Below are positions 19,787 to 30,595 of a stretch of 64,000 nucleotides of DNA, in pieces; positions within the stretch are counted from its first letter, which is position 1, and every line of letters starts with the position of its first letter. The position numbers and the translations under genes were made by a program. The DNA lies in the NCBI RefSeq assembly GCF_001570565.1, contig NZ_BBXE01000047.1, forward strand, positions 1 through 64,000, written 5' to 3'. This DNA is from Herbidospora yilanensis. Its GTDB lineage: Bacteria > Actinomycetota > Actinomycetes > Streptosporangiales > Streptosporangiaceae. Below the pieces are notes generated by a model that saw only the letters and a list, made by a program, of their open reading frames with translations, had not been told where the DNA came from and did not search any database.

Positions 19787-21129
19787 GCCTCCTGACATTG
19801 GCAAGCCCGGCCAGCCCCGGCCCCGGGCTGGCCGACTTCGGCCACGATCCCGTGTGGATCAGCATCATCAAGGGCCTGGTCATCTTCGTCTTCCTGCTGC
19901 TGGGCGTGCTGTTCGGCGTGTGGCTTGAGCGCAAGCTCATCTCGCGCATGCAGCACCGCTACGGCCCCAACCGGGCGGGCAAGTTCGGCCTGCTCCAGAC
20001 CGTCGCCGACGGTCTGAAGATGGGCCTCAAGGAAGACCTGATGCCGCGCAAGGTCGACAAGGTCATCTTCTTCCTGGCACCGGTGATCATCTCGGTGCCG
20101 GCGATCCTGGCCTACTCGGTCATCCCGATGGGCCCGGTCGTCTCGATGTTCGGCCACAAGACCCCGCTCCAGCTCACCGACATGCCGGTGGCGGTCCTGT
20201 TCATCCTCGCGATGGCCTCGATCGGCGTCTACGGCATCGTGCTGGCCGGGTGGGCCTCCAAGTCGCCCTACGCGATCCTCGGCGGTCTGCGCTCGTCGGC
20301 CCAGGTGGTCTCCTACGAGATCGCGATGGGCCTGTCGTTCGTGGCGGTCTTCCTGTACGCCGGCACGCTCTCCACCTCGGAGATCGTCGCCAAGCAGGCC
20401 GACGGCGGCACCGCGACCATCTTCGGCCTCGACGTCCCGCTGCCGAGCTGGTACGCCATCCTGCTGATCCCGTCGTTCCTCATCTACGCGATGACGATGT
20501 TCGGCGAGGTCAACCGGGTGCCCTTCGACCTCCCCGAGGGCGAGGGCGAGCTGGTCGCGGGTTACCACACCGAATACAGCTCCTCGCTGAAGTTCGCGAT
20601 GTTCCAGCTCGCCGAATACGTCAACGTGTTCGTGGTCTCCGGTGTGATGGTCACGCTGTTCCTCGGCGGCTGGCGGGCCCCCTGGCCCATCTCGCTCTGG
20701 GACGGCGCGAACGTCGGCTGGCTGCCGCTGCTCTGGTTCTTCGCCAAGATCGTGCTGATCTTCTGCTTCTTCGTCTGGGTCCGCGCCTCGCTGCCGCGTG
20801 TCCGCTACGACCAGCTCATGGCCTTCGGCTGGAAGGTCCTGATCCCGCTGAACCTGGCGTGGATCCTGCTGGTCGCCACCTTCCGCGCGCTGCGTGTCGA
20901 ACAGAGCACCCCGGTCTTCATCCTGATGGCCATCGTGGTGATCGGCGCCCTCGCGGTCTTCTTCCGCTTCGACACCGTGCAGCAGCGCCGCCGCGAGGCC
21001 CGCGCCGAGCAGGTCGAAGAGGAGTTCGAGCAGCTCCGCGAGGAGCCCACCGCCGGTGGATTCCCGGTCCCGCCGCTGGATCTGCCGCACTATCACGGGG
21101 CGAATCGCAAGGAGGTCCCCAGTGCCTAA
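19783..21129 (+). CDS. nuoH: NADH-quinone oxidoreductase subunit H
   Basis: The 448-residue membrane subunit closes the quinone channel and links the peripheral arm to the proton pumps. It has eight or more helices and the conserved loops [18 protein letters not shown] and [16 protein letters not shown] with its acidic residues, plus [15 protein letters not shown] cytoplasmic tail of about 50 charged residues follows the last helix. Overlaps nuoG by four bases and nuoI by eight. Confidence 0.97.
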   Translation: MSLLTLASPASPGPGLADFGHDPVWISIIKGLVIFVFLLLGVLFGVWLERKLISRMQHRYGPNRAGKFGLLQTVADGLKMGLKEDLMPRKVDKVIFFLAPVIISVPAILAYSVIPMGPVVSMFGHKTPLQLTDMPVAVLFILAMASIGVYGIVLAGWASKSPYAILGGLRSSAQVVSYEIAMGLSFVAVFLYAGTLSTSEIVAKQADGGTATIFGLDVPLPSWYAILLIPSFLIYAMTMFGEVNRVPFDLPEGEGELVAGYHTEYSSSLKFAMFQLAEYVNVFVVSGVMVTLFLGGWRAPWPISLWDGANVGWLPLLWFFAKIVLIFCFFVWVRASLPRVRYDQLMAFGWKVLIPLNLAWILLVATFRALRVEQSTPVFILMAIVVIGALAVFFRFDTVQQRRREARAEQVEEEFEQLREEPTAGGFPVPPLDLPHYHGANRKEVPSA

Positions 21130-21637
21130 GTTCGAGTGGCTGAACCCCGTCAAGGGGTTCGGCGTCACCTTCCACCACATGTTCAAGAAGCCGGTGACGG
21201 TGAACTACCCGGAGGAGAAGCGGCCCACGGCGCCGCGTTTCCACGGGCGGCACCAGCTCAACCGGTGGCCCGACGGCCTGGAGAAGTGCGTCGGCTGCGA
21301 ACTGTGCGCGTGGGCCTGTCCCGCCGACGCCATCTACGTGGAGGGCGCCGACAACACCGACGAGGAGCGTTTCTCTCCCGGGGAGCGCTACGGCCGGACG
21401 TACCAGATCAACTACGCGCGCTGCATCCTCTGCGGGTTGTGCATCGAGGCGTGCCCCACGCGGGCGCTCACGATGACCAACGAGTACGAGCTGGCCGACT
21501 CCAGCCGCGAGGCGCTCATCTACACCAAGGAGATGCTGCTCGCCCCGCTGACCGCGGGCATGGAGCAGCCGCCCCACGCGATGCGCCTCGGGGAGACCGA
21601 AGAGGACTACTACCGACTGGGACGCGACAATGGGTGA
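21122..21637 (+). CDS. nuoI: NADH-quinone oxidoreductase subunit I (clusters N6a/N6b)
   Basis: The 171-residue ferredoxin-like subunit has two classic 4Fe-4S motifs, [12 protein letters not shown] and [12 protein letters not shown], each CxxCxxCxxxCP, which bind N6a and N6b. The N-terminal [24 protein letters not shown] is the usual membrane-facing segment. The GTG at 21122 gives MPKFEWLNP and overlaps the nuoH stop. Confidence 0.96.
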   Translation: MPKFEWLNPVKGFGVTFHHMFKKPVTVNYPEEKRPTAPRFHGRHQLNRWPDGLEKCVGCELCAWACPADAIYVEGADNTDEERFSPGERYGRTYQINYARCILCGLCIEACPTRALTMTNEYELADSSREALIYTKEMLLAPLTAGMEQPPHAMRLGETEEDYYRLGRDNG

Positions 21638-22382
21638 GACCATCACGTTCTGGGTGCTCGCCGTCGTCTCGGTCAGCGCGGCACTCGGCCTCGTCTTCAG
21701 CCGCAAGGCCGTCTACTGCGCCCTGATGCTCGGCGTGGTGATGCTCTCGCTGGCGATCCTCTACGCGGTCCAGGACGCCCCGTTCCTGGCGGCGGTGCAG
21801 ATCATCGTCTACACCGGCGCCGTGATGATGTTGTTCCTGTTCGTGCTGATGCTGGTCGGCGTCGACTCGTCCGACTCGCTCGTCGAGACGATCAGGGGAC
21901 AGCGCTTCTGGGCGGTCGTCGCCGGGCTCGCCTTCGCCGCCCTGGTGGCGCTGGGCGTCGGCAACGTGGTGTTCGCCCCGGCCGTCGGCCTCGGCGCGGT
22001 GAACGCGGCGGGCAACGTTCCGTCGCTGGCCGAGCTGATCTTCACGCGCTACGTGTTCGCCTTCGAGGTCACCTCGGCGCTGCTGATCACCGCGGCGCTG
22101 GGCGCGATGGTGCTGGCCCACCGCGAGCGCCTGGAGCAGAAGGCGACCCAGCGGGAACTGTCGCGCGAGCGCTTCGTCAAGTACGGCGAGGAGGGCATCG
22201 ACCCCTCGCCGCTGCCCGGCCCCGGCACCTACGCCCGCGCCAACGCGATCGACATGCCCGCGCTGCTGCCCGACGGCAAGATCTCCAAGCTGTCGGTCAA
22301 CCGCTACATCGCCAGGTACGAGGCCGAAGAAGGCACCATCGACCCGAAGGTGGCCGAGATCCTGGAAGGTGAGGACAAGTGA
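21630..22382 (+). CDS. nuoJ: NADH-quinone oxidoreductase subunit J
   Basis: The 250-residue membrane subunit has five hydrophobic helices. The third contains the conserved [21 protein letters not shown] segment typical of NuoJ. The C-terminal cytoplasmic extension of about 75 residues (from [13 protein letters not shown]) is common in actinobacteria. ATG 21630 overlaps the nuoI stop by eight bases; the stop overlaps the nuoK GTG. Confidence 0.95.
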   Translation: MGETITFWVLAVVSVSAALGLVFSRKAVYCALMLGVVMLSLAILYAVQDAPFLAAVQIIVYTGAVMMLFLFVLMLVGVDSSDSLVETIRGQRFWAVVAGLAFAALVALGVGNVVFAPAVGLGAVNAAGNVPSLAELIFTRYVFAFEVTSALLITAALGAMVLAHRERLEQKATQRELSRERFVKYGEEGIDPSPLPGPGTYARANAIDMPALLPDGKISKLSVNRYIARYEAEEGTIDPKVAEILEGEDK

Positions 22383-22675
22383 CCACCCACTACCTCGTGC
22401 TCAGCGCACTGCTGTTCGCGATCGGCGGGATCGGCGTGCTCGTCCGGCGCAACGCCATCGTGGTGTTCATGTGCGTGGAGCTCATGCTCAACGCGTGCAA
22501 CCTGGCGTTCGTCACCTTCGCCCGCCAGAACGGCAACATCGACGGTCAGGTCATCGCCTTCTTCGTGATGATCGTGGCCGCCGCCGAGGTCGTCATCGGC
22601 CTGGCCATCATCGTGACGATCTTCCGAACCCGCAGGTCCGCGTCGGTCGACGACGCCAGCCTGCTGAAGTACTAA
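22379..22675 (+). CDS. nuoK: NADH-quinone oxidoreductase subunit K
   Basis: The 98-residue, three-helix subunit has the conserved buried Glu residues of NuoK in [15 protein letters not shown] and [15 protein letters not shown]. It starts with GTG. A small antiporter-like channel subunit; complete. Confidence 0.96.
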   Translation: MTTHYLVLSALLFAIGGIGVLVRRNAIVVFMCVELMLNACNLAFVTFARQNGNIDGQVIAFFVMIVAAAEVVIGLAIIVTIFRTRRSASVDDASLLKY

Positions 22676-22684
22676 GAGGTGGCC

Positions 22685-24589
22685 GTGGAACCCGCAGAGA
22701 TCCTGTCGCACACCGGGGGCGGTGCGATCAGCCTGGCCTGGCTGATGATCGTGCTGCCACTCGCCGGTGCCGCGATTCTCCTCATCGGTGGCCGCGCCAC
22801 GAACAAGTGGGGCCACCTTCTTGGCGTGCTCATGTCGGTCGGCGCCTTCGTGGTGGCGGCCCTCGTGTTCCTTCAGCTCATCGGGCTCGACCCGGCGCAG
22901 CGCCGCCAGTCGGTGAACCTCTACGAGTTCATCCCGGGCGTCGCGAACATCGGGCTCCTGATCGACCCCTTGTCGATCTCGTTCTGCCTGCTGATCACGT
23001 TCGTCGGCTCGCTGATCCACATCTACTCGATCGGCTACATGTCGCACGACCCGGACAGGCGGCGGTTCTTCGCCTACCTGAACCTGTTCGTCGCGGCGAT
23101 GCTGCTGCTGGTGCTGGCCGACAACTACGTCGCCCTGTTCATCGGCTGGGAGGGCGTGGGTCTCGCGTCCTACCTGCTGATCGGGTTCTGGCAGTACAAG
23201 CCGTCGGCGGCAGTGGCCGCGAAGAAGGCGTTCGTGGTCAACCGGGTCGGTGACTTCGGCCTGCTGATCGCGATGTTCCTGATCTTCGCCCAGTTCGGCA
23301 CGCTGTCCTACGCGGAGGTCTTCCCGAACGCCGCCCAGGCCTCACAGGGGGTGCAGACCGCGATCGGCCTGCTGCTCCTGCTCGGCGCCTGCGGCAAGTC
23401 GGCGCAGTTGCCGCTCCAGTCGTGGCTCCTCGACGCGATGGAGGGCCCGACCCCGGTCTCGGCCCTCATCCACGCCGCGACGATGGTCACCGCCGGCGTC
23501 TACCTGGTGGTCCGCTCGGGCGCCGCGTTCTTCCCCGAGGGCAGCACGGCCGGTCTGGTCGTGACGATCGTCGGTGTGGCCACGCTGCTGGCCGGTGCGA
23601 TCATCGGTACGGCCAAGGACGACATCAAGAAGGGCCTGGCCGGTTCGACGATGTCGCAGATCGGCTACATGATGCTCGCCGCGGGCATCGGCCCGGCCGG
23701 TTACGCCTTCGCCATCGGCCACCTCATCACCCACGGCTTCTTCAAGGCCGACCTGTTCCTCGGCGCCGGTTCGGTCATGCACGCCATGAACGACGAGGTC
23801 GACATGCGGCGCTACGGCGGCCTGCGCAAGCTGCTGCCGATCACGTTCGTCACCTTCTTCATCGGCTACCTGGCGATCATCGGCTTCCCGCTGCTGTCCG
23901 GCTACTTCACCAAGGACGGCATCATCGAGACGGTCATTCACCACAACGCGATCCTCGGCTGGCTTGCGGTGGTGGGCGCCGGCATCACCGGCTTCTACAT
24001 GACCCGCATGGTCGTGATGACCTTCTTCGGCCCCAAGCGCTGGGACGAGAAGGCCCACCCGCACGAGTCGCCGGCCGTGATGACCTGGCCGCTGATCGTC
24101 CTGTCGATCTTCTCGGTCGGCCTGGGCGCCTACCTGATCCTCAGCAACCGCCTGATGGTCTTCCTCGGCCCGGCCGTCGGCCTGCCCGCGGAGCTGCCCG
24201 GGTTCCACCCGATCAGCGTCCCCGGCCTGGCGACCCTGGCCCTGGTCGCCGTCGGCGCCGGGATCGCGATCGCCAAGTACGGCCGCGCCGAGGTGCCGGT
24301 CGTGGCGCCGCGCGGCTCGTTCCTCACCGTCTTCGCCCGTCGTGACCTCTACGGCGACGCCCTCAACGAGGCGCTGTTCATGCGCCCCGGCCAGTGGCTC
24401 ACCCGCCTGGCGGTCTTCTTCGACAACCGGGGCATCGACGGTGTGGTCAACGGCCTGGCGGCCGGCGTCGGCGGATCCTCCGGCAGGCTGCGGAAGATCC
24501 AGACCGGCTACGTCCGGTCGTACGCCCTGTCGATATTCGTCGGTGCCGCCGTGCTGGCCGGCGCCTGGTTCGTGGTTGGGACCCTGTGA
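22685..24589 (+). CDS. nuoL: NADH-quinone oxidoreductase subunit L (proton pump)
   Basis: The antiporter-like subunit of about 634 residues has 16 predicted helices and carries the long lateral amphipathic helix near its C-terminus. Motifs include [18 protein letters not shown] with the key Glu, and [16 protein letters not shown] prefer the GTG at 22685, which has AGAGGTG a few bases upstream; the in-frame GTG at 22679 overlaps that ribosome site. Its stop overlaps the nuoM ATG. Confidence 0.95.
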   Translation: MEPAEILSHTGGGAISLAWLMIVLPLAGAAILLIGGRATNKWGHLLGVLMSVGAFVVAALVFLQLIGLDPAQRRQSVNLYEFIPGVANIGLLIDPLSISFCLLITFVGSLIHIYSIGYMSHDPDRRRFFAYLNLFVAAMLLLVLADNYVALFIGWEGVGLASYLLIGFWQYKPSAAVAAKKAFVVNRVGDFGLLIAMFLIFAQFGTLSYAEVFPNAAQASQGVQTAIGLLLLLGACGKSAQLPLQSWLLDAMEGPTPVSALIHAATMVTAGVYLVVRSGAAFFPEGSTAGLVVTIVGVATLLAGAIIGTAKDDIKKGLAGSTMSQIGYMMLAAGIGPAGYAFAIGHLITHGFFKADLFLGAGSVMHAMNDEVDMRRYGGLRKLLPITFVTFFIGYLAIIGFPLLSGYFTKDGIIETVIHHNAILGWLAVVGAGITGFYMTRMVVMTFFGPKRWDEKAHPHESPAVMTWPLIVLSIFSVGLGAYLILSNRLMVFLGPAVGLPAELPGFHPISVPGLATLALVAVGAGIAIAKYGRAEVPVVAPRGSFLTVFARRDLYGDALNEALFMRPGQWLTRLAVFFDNRGIDGVVNGLAAGVGGSSGRLRKIQTGYVRSYALSIFVGAAVLAGAWFVVGTL

Positions 24590-26100
24590 TGACCGCCATC
24601 CCGTGGCTTTCGATCCTGATGGGCGTGTCCGTCCTGGGCGCGCTCGGCGTGTCGTTCCTCAAGAACGACAAGCTCGCCAAGCAGGCGACGCTCGGCGTCT
24701 CGCTGCTCGTGCTGGTGCTGGCCGTCGTGATGACGGTCGGCTTCAGCCCCAACGGCGACCGGTTCCAGTACGCCGAGACGTATGACTGGATCCCCTCCTT
24801 CGGCGTCCACTACGCGGTGGCCGTCGACGGTGTGGCGCTGGTGCTGATCCTGTTGTCGGCCGTCCTGGTGCCGATCGTCGTGCTGGCCTCCTGGCACGAC
24901 GCCGAGCAGGGCAAGCGCTCGGTCCGGACCTACTTCGCGCTGCTGCTCGTCCTCGAAGCGATGATGATCGGCGTCTTCGCGGCGACCGACGTCTTCCTGT
25001 TCTACGTGTTCTTCGAGGCCATGCTGATCCCGATGTACTTCATGATCGGGTCGTACGGCGGCGCGCAGCGGTCCTACGCGGCGGTCAAGTTCCTGCTCTA
25101 CTCGCTGTTCGGCGGCCTGCTGATGCTGGTGGCCGTGATCGCGCTCTACAACGTGGCCGACAAGAACAGCTTCCTGTTCCCCGAGCTCATCGGCGCGGTC
25201 ACCGACCCGACGACGCAGAAGTGGCTCTTCCTGGGCTTCTTCATCGCGTTCGCGATCAAGGCGCCGCTCTGGCCGGTGCACACCTGGTTGCCCGACGCCG
25301 CCGCGCAGGCCCCGGCCGGCGCCGCGGTGCTGCTCGTGGGCGTGCTCGACAAGGTCGGCACCTACGGCATGTTGCGGTTCTGTCTTGAGCTGTTCCCCGA
25401 CGCGGCCAAGTGGGCGACCCCGGTCGTCATCGCGTTGTCGGTGATCGGCATCGTCTACGGCGCCATCGTGGCGATCGGCCAGACCGACATCAAGCGGCTC
25501 ATCGCGTACACCTCGATCTCGCACTTCGGGTTCATCACGATGGGCGTGTTCGCGATGACCACCACGGCGGCCTCGGGCGCGACGCTCTACATGGTCAACC
25601 ACGGGTTCTCGACCGGTGTGTTGTTCCTGGTGGCGGGCTTCCTGATCTACCGTCGCGGCTCGCAGTTCATCGCCGACTACGGCGGCGTGCAGAAGGTCGC
25701 CCCGCTGCTGGCGGGCGCGTTCCTGATCGCGGGTCTGTCGGGTCTGTCGCTGCCCGGTCTGAGCACGTTCGTCAGCGAGTTCATGGTGCTCCTGGGCACC
25801 TTCGAGCGCTACGCCGTACCGGCCATCATCGGCACGACCGGCGTCATCCTCGCCGCCATCTACATCCTGTGGATGTACCAGCGCACCATGAACGGCCCCA
25901 CCGCCGAGTCGGTCGCCGAGATGAAGGACCTCAACGGGCGCGAACGCTGGGTCGTCGCGCCGCTGATCGCCCTGATCGTCGTCTTGGGCTTCTTCCCCAA
26001 GCCGCTTCTCGACGTGATCAACCCCGCGGTCAAGGAGTCGCTCGTCAACGTGAAGGTCACCGACCCGGCTCCGGTCGTCGCTGTTAAGGAGGGCCAGTGA
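24589..26100 (+). CDS. nuoM: NADH-quinone oxidoreductase subunit M (proton pump)
   Basis: The 503-residue antiporter-like subunit has about 14 helices. FYVFFEAMLIPMYFMIGSYGG carries the conserved Glu, and FFIAFAIKAPLWPVHTWLPDAAAQAPAGAAVLL carries the conserved Lys. Length and order are those of NuoM. It overlaps nuoL (TGATG) and nuoN (GTGA). Confidence 0.96.
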   Translation: MTAIPWLSILMGVSVLGALGVSFLKNDKLAKQATLGVSLLVLVLAVVMTVGFSPNGDRFQYAETYDWIPSFGVHYAVAVDGVALVLILLSAVLVPIVVLASWHDAEQGKRSVRTYFALLLVLEAMMIGVFAATDVFLFYVFFEAMLIPMYFMIGSYGGAQRSYAAVKFLLYSLFGGLLMLVAVIALYNVADKNSFLFPELIGAVTDPTTQKWLFLGFFIAFAIKAPLWPVHTWLPDAAAQAPAGAAVLLVGVLDKVGTYGMLRFCLELFPDAAKWATPVVIALSVIGIVYGAIVAIGQTDIKRLIAYTSISHFGFITMGVFAMTTTAASGATLYMVNHGFSTGVLFLVAGFLIYRRGSQFIADYGGVQKVAPLLAGAFLIAGLSGLSLPGLSTFVSEFMVLLGTFERYAVPAIIGTTGVILAAIYILWMYQRTMNGPTAESVAEMKDLNGRERWVVAPLIALIVVLGFFPKPLLDVINPAVKESLVNVKVTDPAPVVAVKEGQ

Positions 26101-27647
26101 TCACGGCTCCCACCATCGAGTACTTCGCACTGGCCCCGCTGCTGATCATCTTCGGCGCGGCCATCATCGGGGTGCTCGTCGAGGCGTTCGCGCCTCGCTA
26201 TCTGCGGCGGGCGGTCCACGTCCCGCTGACGCTGCTGTCGCTGGTCGGCGCGTTCGCGCTGGTCATCCTGCAGACGATCCGCGGCGTCCCGACGACCCCG
26301 GCGGCGATGGGCTCGGTCGCGGTCGACGGCCCGACCCTGTTCATCTGGGGCGCCATCCTGGTGCTCTCGTTCGTCAGCGTCCTGCTGATCAACGACGAGG
26401 AGCAGTTCGTGCCCTCCGCGGCGGCCGTCCCCGGCTCCGCCGAGGAGGAGAAGGCGATCACCGAGGGTGCGGCGCACACCGAGGTCTACCCGCTGGCCCT
26501 GTTCGCCATCGGCGGCATGCTGCTCTTCCCGGCCTCGAACGACCTGCTGATCATGTTCGTCGCGCTTGAGGTCATGTCGCTGCCGCTCTACCTGCTGTGC
26601 GGCCTGGCCCGTCGCCGCCGCCTGCTGTCGCAGGAGGCGTCGGTCAAGTACTTCCTGCTCGGCGCGTTCTCCTCGGCCTTCTTCCTGTACGGCACCGCGC
26701 TGCTGTACGGCTTCGCCGGCACCGTCGACCTGGCCGGCATCCGCGAGGCGCTCGCCACGGCGGGCGGGACCGAGACCCTGCTGCTCGTCGGCACGGCCAT
26801 GCTGGGCGTCGGCCTGCTCTTCAAGATCGGCGCCGCGCCCTTCCAGGCGTGGAAGCCCGACGTCTACCAGGGCGCCCCGACCCCGATCACCGCGCTGATG
26901 GCCTCCGGAACCCTGGTGGCCGCCTTCGGCGCCGTGCTGCGGGTCTTCTGGGTCGCGCTGGGCAACGACAGCTGGAACTGGCAGCCCATCATGTGGGGCG
27001 TCGCCGCCCTGACGATGGTGGTCGGCTCGATCCTGGCGATCACCCAGACCGACATCAAGCGCATGCTGGCCTACTCCTCGATCGCCCACGCGGGCTTCCT
27101 GCTCGTCGGCGTCATGGCCGTCGGCGAGGCCGCCCAGAACGCGCTGGCGCTGTCGGGCCTGCTGTTCTACCTGGTCACCTACGGCATCACGACGGTGGGC
27201 GCGTTCGCCGTCGTGACGATGGTTCGCGACCCGGGCGGCGAGGCGTGGCACCTGTCGCGCTGGGCGGGCCTGGGCAAGCGCTCGCCGAAGCTGGCGGGCG
27301 TGTTCGCCTTCTTCCTGCTGGCCTTCGCCGGAATCCCGCTCACCAGCGGCTTCTTCGGCAAGTACGCCGTCTTCAGGTCGGCCGTCGCGCTCGGCCAGGG
27401 CTGGCTGACCGGCCTGGTCGTGCTCGCGGTCGTGGCCTCGGCGGCGGCGGCGTTCTTCTACGTCCGCGTGATCGTGCTGATGTTCTTCAGCGACCCCTCG
27501 GCCGACGGCCCGACCGTCGTCACGCCGTCGTGGGCCACGTCGACTGTGGTCGGCTTCTCGGCATTCGCTACGGTAGCCCTGGGGGTTTTCCCGCAGCCTG
27601 TGCTCGATCTGGCGGAAAAGGCTGCGAAGTCGTTGTTCGTCCAATAA
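26097..27647 (+). CDS. nuoN: NADH-quinone oxidoreductase subunit N (proton pump)
   Basis: The 516-residue antiporter-like subunit ends the complex I genes. MFVALEVMSLPLYLLCGLAR holds the conserved Glu. KIGAAPFQAWKPDVYQGAPTPITALMASG is the NuoN signature. A charged loop near residues 100-125 (EEQFV..SAEEEKAITEG) is an actinobacterial feature. GTG start; the following prenyl synthase begins 12 bases after the stop, so it probably belongs to the same transcript. Confidence 0.96.
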   Translation: MITAPTIEYFALAPLLIIFGAAIIGVLVEAFAPRYLRRAVHVPLTLLSLVGAFALVILQTIRGVPTTPAAMGSVAVDGPTLFIWGAILVLSFVSVLLINDEEQFVPSAAAVPGSAEEEKAITEGAAHTEVYPLALFAIGGMLLFPASNDLLIMFVALEVMSLPLYLLCGLARRRRLLSQEASVKYFLLGAFSSAFFLYGTALLYGFAGTVDLAGIREALATAGGTETLLLVGTAMLGVGLLFKIGAAPFQAWKPDVYQGAPTPITALMASGTLVAAFGAVLRVFWVALGNDSWNWQPIMWGVAALTMVVGSILAITQTDIKRMLAYSSIAHAGFLLVGVMAVGEAAQNALALSGLLFYLVTYGITTVGAFAVVTMVRDPGGEAWHLSRWAGLGKRSPKLAGVFAFFLLAFAGIPLTSGFFGKYAVFRSAVALGQGWLTGLVVLAVVASAAAAFFYVRVIVLMFFSDPSADGPTVVTPSWATSTVVGFSAFATVALGVFPQPVLDLAEKAAKSLFVQ

Positions 27648-27659
27648 GGGAGCTTTGCT

Positions 27660-28643
27660 ATGGCCGCGCCGCCCGTTGTTGACCTGCCCGTCGCCGACGA
27701 GCGGCTGGCCGAGGACCTCTCCAACGGCCTCGCGGCTGTGGAGAAGCAGCTCCGTTCGGCGGTGGAAAGCGAGGACACGTTCGTCACGGACGTGTCCAGA
27801 CACCTGATAGAGGCGGGCGGCAAGCGCTTCCGCGCGATGCTCGTCCTCCTCGCCGCCCAGTTCGGCGACCACACGGCGCCCGGGGTCATCCCGGGCGCCG
27901 TCGTCATGGAACTGACCCATGTGGCCACGCTCTACCACGACGACGTCATGGACGAGGCGTCCGAGCGGCGCGGCAAGCCGTCGGCCAACGCCCGCTGGAA
28001 CAACACGCTGGCGATCCTGACGGGCGACTACGTGTTCGCGCGGGCCGCCGACATCATGGCCGACCTGGGACCCGAGCCGGTCCGCATCCAGGCCAAGACC
28101 TTCGCCCGGCTGGTCCGCGGCCAGATCCGCGAGACCGTCGGCCCCGCCGAGGGCGTCGACCCCGTCGAGCACTACATCGACGTACTGGCCGACAAGACCG
28201 GTTCCCTGATCGCCACCTCGGCCCGGCTGGGCGCGATGCTGGCCGGCGCGCCCCAGGACGTCGTGCTGCGGCTGACGGCGGCCTGCGAGGCCATCGGCGT
28301 GGCCTTCCAGCTCGGCGACGACATCATCGACGTCGCCTCGGACACCTCCGGCAAGACCCCCGGCACCGACCTGCGTGAGGGCATCCGCACCCTGCCCGTC
28401 CTCTACGCCCTCGGCTCCGACGAGAACCCCCGGCTGCGCTCGCTGGTCGCCGGCCCGGTGCCCGAGGCCGACATCGACGAGGCGCTGGAGCTGCTGCGCG
28501 CGTCGGAGTCGCTGAAGCTGGCGCGGGCCGAGCTGGAACGCTGGTCGGCGCGGGCGAAGGAGCAGCTCTCCGAACTGCCCGACATCCCGGCCCGCGCCGC
28601 GCTGCTGTCGTTGTGCGACTTCGTGGTGGAGCGCTCGGGCTAA
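27660..28643 (+). CDS. Long-chain trans-polyprenyl diphosphate synthase (menaquinone side chain)
   Basis: The 327-residue enzyme elongates farnesyl or geranylgeranyl diphosphate with isopentenyl diphosphate. Both Asp-rich motifs are intact: DDVMD (Asp94, Asp95 and Asp98 in LYHDDVMDEASERRG) and DDIID (Asp220, Asp221 and Asp224 in FQLGDDIIDVASD). Small residues ahead of the first motif (HVATLYH) fit a long product. The GGGAGC ribosome site and 12-base gap after nuoN suggest co-transcription, so the product is most likely the octa- or nonaprenyl tail of menaquinone. The exact chain length cannot be read from sequence. Confidence 0.9.
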   Translation: MAAPPVVDLPVADERLAEDLSNGLAAVEKQLRSAVESEDTFVTDVSRHLIEAGGKRFRAMLVLLAAQFGDHTAPGVIPGAVVMELTHVATLYHDDVMDEASERRGKPSANARWNNTLAILTGDYVFARAADIMADLGPEPVRIQAKTFARLVRGQIRETVGPAEGVDPVEHYIDVLADKTGSLIATSARLGAMLAGAPQDVVLRLTAACEAIGVAFQLGDDIIDVASDTSGKTPGTDLREGIRTLPVLYALGSDENPRLRSLVAGPVPEADIDEALELLRASESLKLARAELERWSARAKEQLSELPDIPARAALLSLCDFVVERSG

Positions 28644-29542
28644 CCGACCGTCGCCAGTTCCTTCTCCGGTACGGGCTTCTTGGCGAGGCCGTACCGGAGG
28701 CTGTCCCACGTGAACACCGCCAGGGCCAGCCAGACCACCCCGAACCCGAGCCAGCGCTCGGCCGGCATGGTCTCCTTCACGATCAGCACCCCGCAGAGGA
28801 ACTGCAGCACGGGCGCGATGTACTGGAGCAGCCCCACGATCGTCAGCGGCACGGTGATGACCGAGGCGGCGAAGAACAACAGCGGGACCGCCGTCACGAT
28901 GCCAGAGCTGATCAGCAGCAGGGCGTGCCCCGCGCCGTGGTCGCCGAAGGTGTTGCCCCCGCCCAGGGTGAACAGGTAGATCGCGGCCGGGACCAGCATG
29001 ACCAGCGTCTCGATCGTGAGACTCTCGGCCGCTCCGACCTGGGCCTTCTTCTTGGCCAGGCCGTACAGGCCGAAACTGAAGGCCAGCGTGAGGGCGATCC
29101 AGGGCAGTTGCCCGTAGCCCAGGGTGAGGATGACGACGGCGGTGGCCCCCAGGCCGACCGCGACCCACTGCCACCTGCGCAGCCGCTCACCGAGGATGAC
29201 CACGCCGAACAGGATGCTGACCAGCGGGTTGATGAAGTAGCCGAGGGCGCTCTCCACGACGTGCCCGGTGTTGACCGCGTATATGTAGACGCCCCAGTTG
29301 CCGGACACGAGCACCGCCGCGGCCGTCAGCAGCAGAAGCTGCCTTCGGGTCATCCGCCTGATCCACTTCCAGTGACGCCGGACCGCCAGGATGGCGACCA
29401 CGGCGGCCAGCGACCAGAGCATGCGGTGGGCGAGAATCTCGACGGCCCCGCTGGGCTTGAGGAGAGGCCAGTACAGAGGGAACAGGCCCCAGAGGACGTA
29501 TGCGGCGATGCCGTACCAGACTCCTCGGTGCAAATCAGGCAT
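28640..29542 (-). CDS. rarD: RarD-type EamA permease
   Basis: The 300-residue membrane protein has ten helices in two EamA halves. The N-terminus HRGVWYGIAAYVLWGLFPLYWPLLKPSGAVEILAHRMLWS is the RarD signature. Family members are called chloramphenicol-sensitivity proteins, but the transported molecule is not known for most. It converges on the prenyl synthase with a 4-base overlap of stops, so the two transcripts meet tail to tail. Confidence 0.9.
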   Translation of the reverse strand: MPDLHRGVWYGIAAYVLWGLFPLYWPLLKPSGAVEILAHRMLWSLAAVVAILAVRRHWKWIRRMTRRQLLLLTAAAVLVSGNWGVYIYAVNTGHVVESALGYFINPLVSILFGVVILGERLRRWQWVAVGLGATAVVILTLGYGQLPWIALTLAFSFGLYGLAKKKAQVGAAESLTIETLVMLVPAAIYLFTLGGGNTFGDHGAGHALLLISSGIVTAVPLLFFAASVITVPLTIVGLLQYIAPVLQFLCGVLIVKETMPAERWLGFGVVWLALAVFTWDSLRYGLAKKPVPEKELATVG

Positions 29543-29661
29543 GAACCCTAGTTTGGCTGCTTACCTTGTTTATTACAAATAAGTGGTGTTGGTTTGATAG
29601 TTAAGTGGTTCTAACGGAACAAAGCTTGGTGCACCTTGGTTGAGGTGGTCAGGAGGTAGAC

Positions 29662-30324
29662 ATGGGCTGGATCTTCGGTACGAACAAGGCGACCATGGTG
29701 AGCGCCGGCGACGCGCTCCCGGGACGGTCCGCCACCATGCCGGTGGCCGACCGGCACCTTGTCCTGGGAGCCTCACTGACCCCGCCGTGGCCCGAGGGAA
29801 CCGAGGTCGCCGACTTCGGTCTCGGATGTTTCTGGGGCGCGGAGCGCAAGTTCTGGCAGACCCCCGGAGTCGTGTCGACCGCGGTGGGATATCAGGGCGG
29901 GTTCACCCCCAATCCGACCTATGAGGAGGTGTGCTCCGGGCTGACCGGGCACACCGAGGTCGTCCGCGTCGTCTTCGACCCTGCCAAGGTCTCCTACGAG
30001 GAGCTGCTCCGCGTGTTCTGGGAGGCGCACGACCCCACGCAGGGCATGCGACAGGGGAACGACGTCGGGACGCAGTACCGGTCGGCGATCTACACGCACT
30101 CCGAGGCCCAGGAGAAGTCGGCGGCGGCGTCGCTGGCGGCTTACCAGGAGGTGCTTTCGGCGGCGGGGTACGGGGAGATCACCACTGAGGTGCGGGAGGC
30201 GCCGGAGTTCTACTACGCGGAGGACTATCACCAGCAGTACCTGCACCGCAACGTCAACGGGTACTGCGGGATCGGCGGGACGGGTGTCGCTTGTCCTGTC
30301 GGGCTCACTTCCGGTGAGGCGTAG
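29662..30324 (+). CDS. msrA: Peptide-methionine (S)-S-oxide reductase
   Basis: The 220-residue enzyme repairs oxidised methionine. The catalytic motif [13 protein letters not shown] has Cys56 as nucleophile; the resolving Cys residues lie in the C-terminal [15 protein letters not shown]. Other family blocks are [32 protein letters not shown] and the glutamate-rich [22 protein letters not shown] perfect AGGAGGT precedes ATG 29662. The extra 45 N-terminal residues are usual for actinobacterial MsrA. Cytosolic, stands alone. Confidence 0.95.
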   Translation: MGWIFGTNKATMVSAGDALPGRSATMPVADRHLVLGASLTPPWPEGTEVADFGLGCFWGAERKFWQTPGVVSTAVGYQGGFTPNPTYEEVCSGLTGHTEVVRVVFDPAKVSYEELLRVFWEAHDPTQGMRQGNDVGTQYRSAIYTHSEAQEKSAAASLAAYQEVLSAAGYGEITTEVREAPEFYYAEDYHQQYLHRNVNGYCGIGGTGVACPVGLTSGEA

Positions 30325-30595
30325 AGCTGCGGCTTCGGCCTGAACCACTGGCCCTTGGTCGGGTCCCTGCGGGGAGCTGATCTCGGGCCAGATGTGTGTT
30401 CGGCGACGAGTTTCTTCACGAGCTCCAGTCGAGCTGTAGTGCTCACCATGGAGGACGGGACTGGGCGCACCCCTCGGCGTCGGCGGGTGGGGGTCGCGGT
30501 CTCCGTCGGGCGGCGGCCGTCTGGTTAGACTCGACGGATCACGCGCCGGTCATGCCGGTCGTACCATGCCATCTCACTGACTTGCGAGACATTCC

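Noticed and set aside
25860-29174. 1104-codon minus-strand open frame across nuoN and the prenyl synthase
   Set aside because: It is antisense to two genes with clear family motifs; the translation is low-complexity (Arg, Gly, His, Asp rich) and lacks any domain.
30228-30470. 80-codon minus-strand frame between msrA and the ABM gene
   Set aside because: The start (VSTTARLELVKKLVAEHT) looks protein-like, but the rest runs antisense to msrA and no family is evident.
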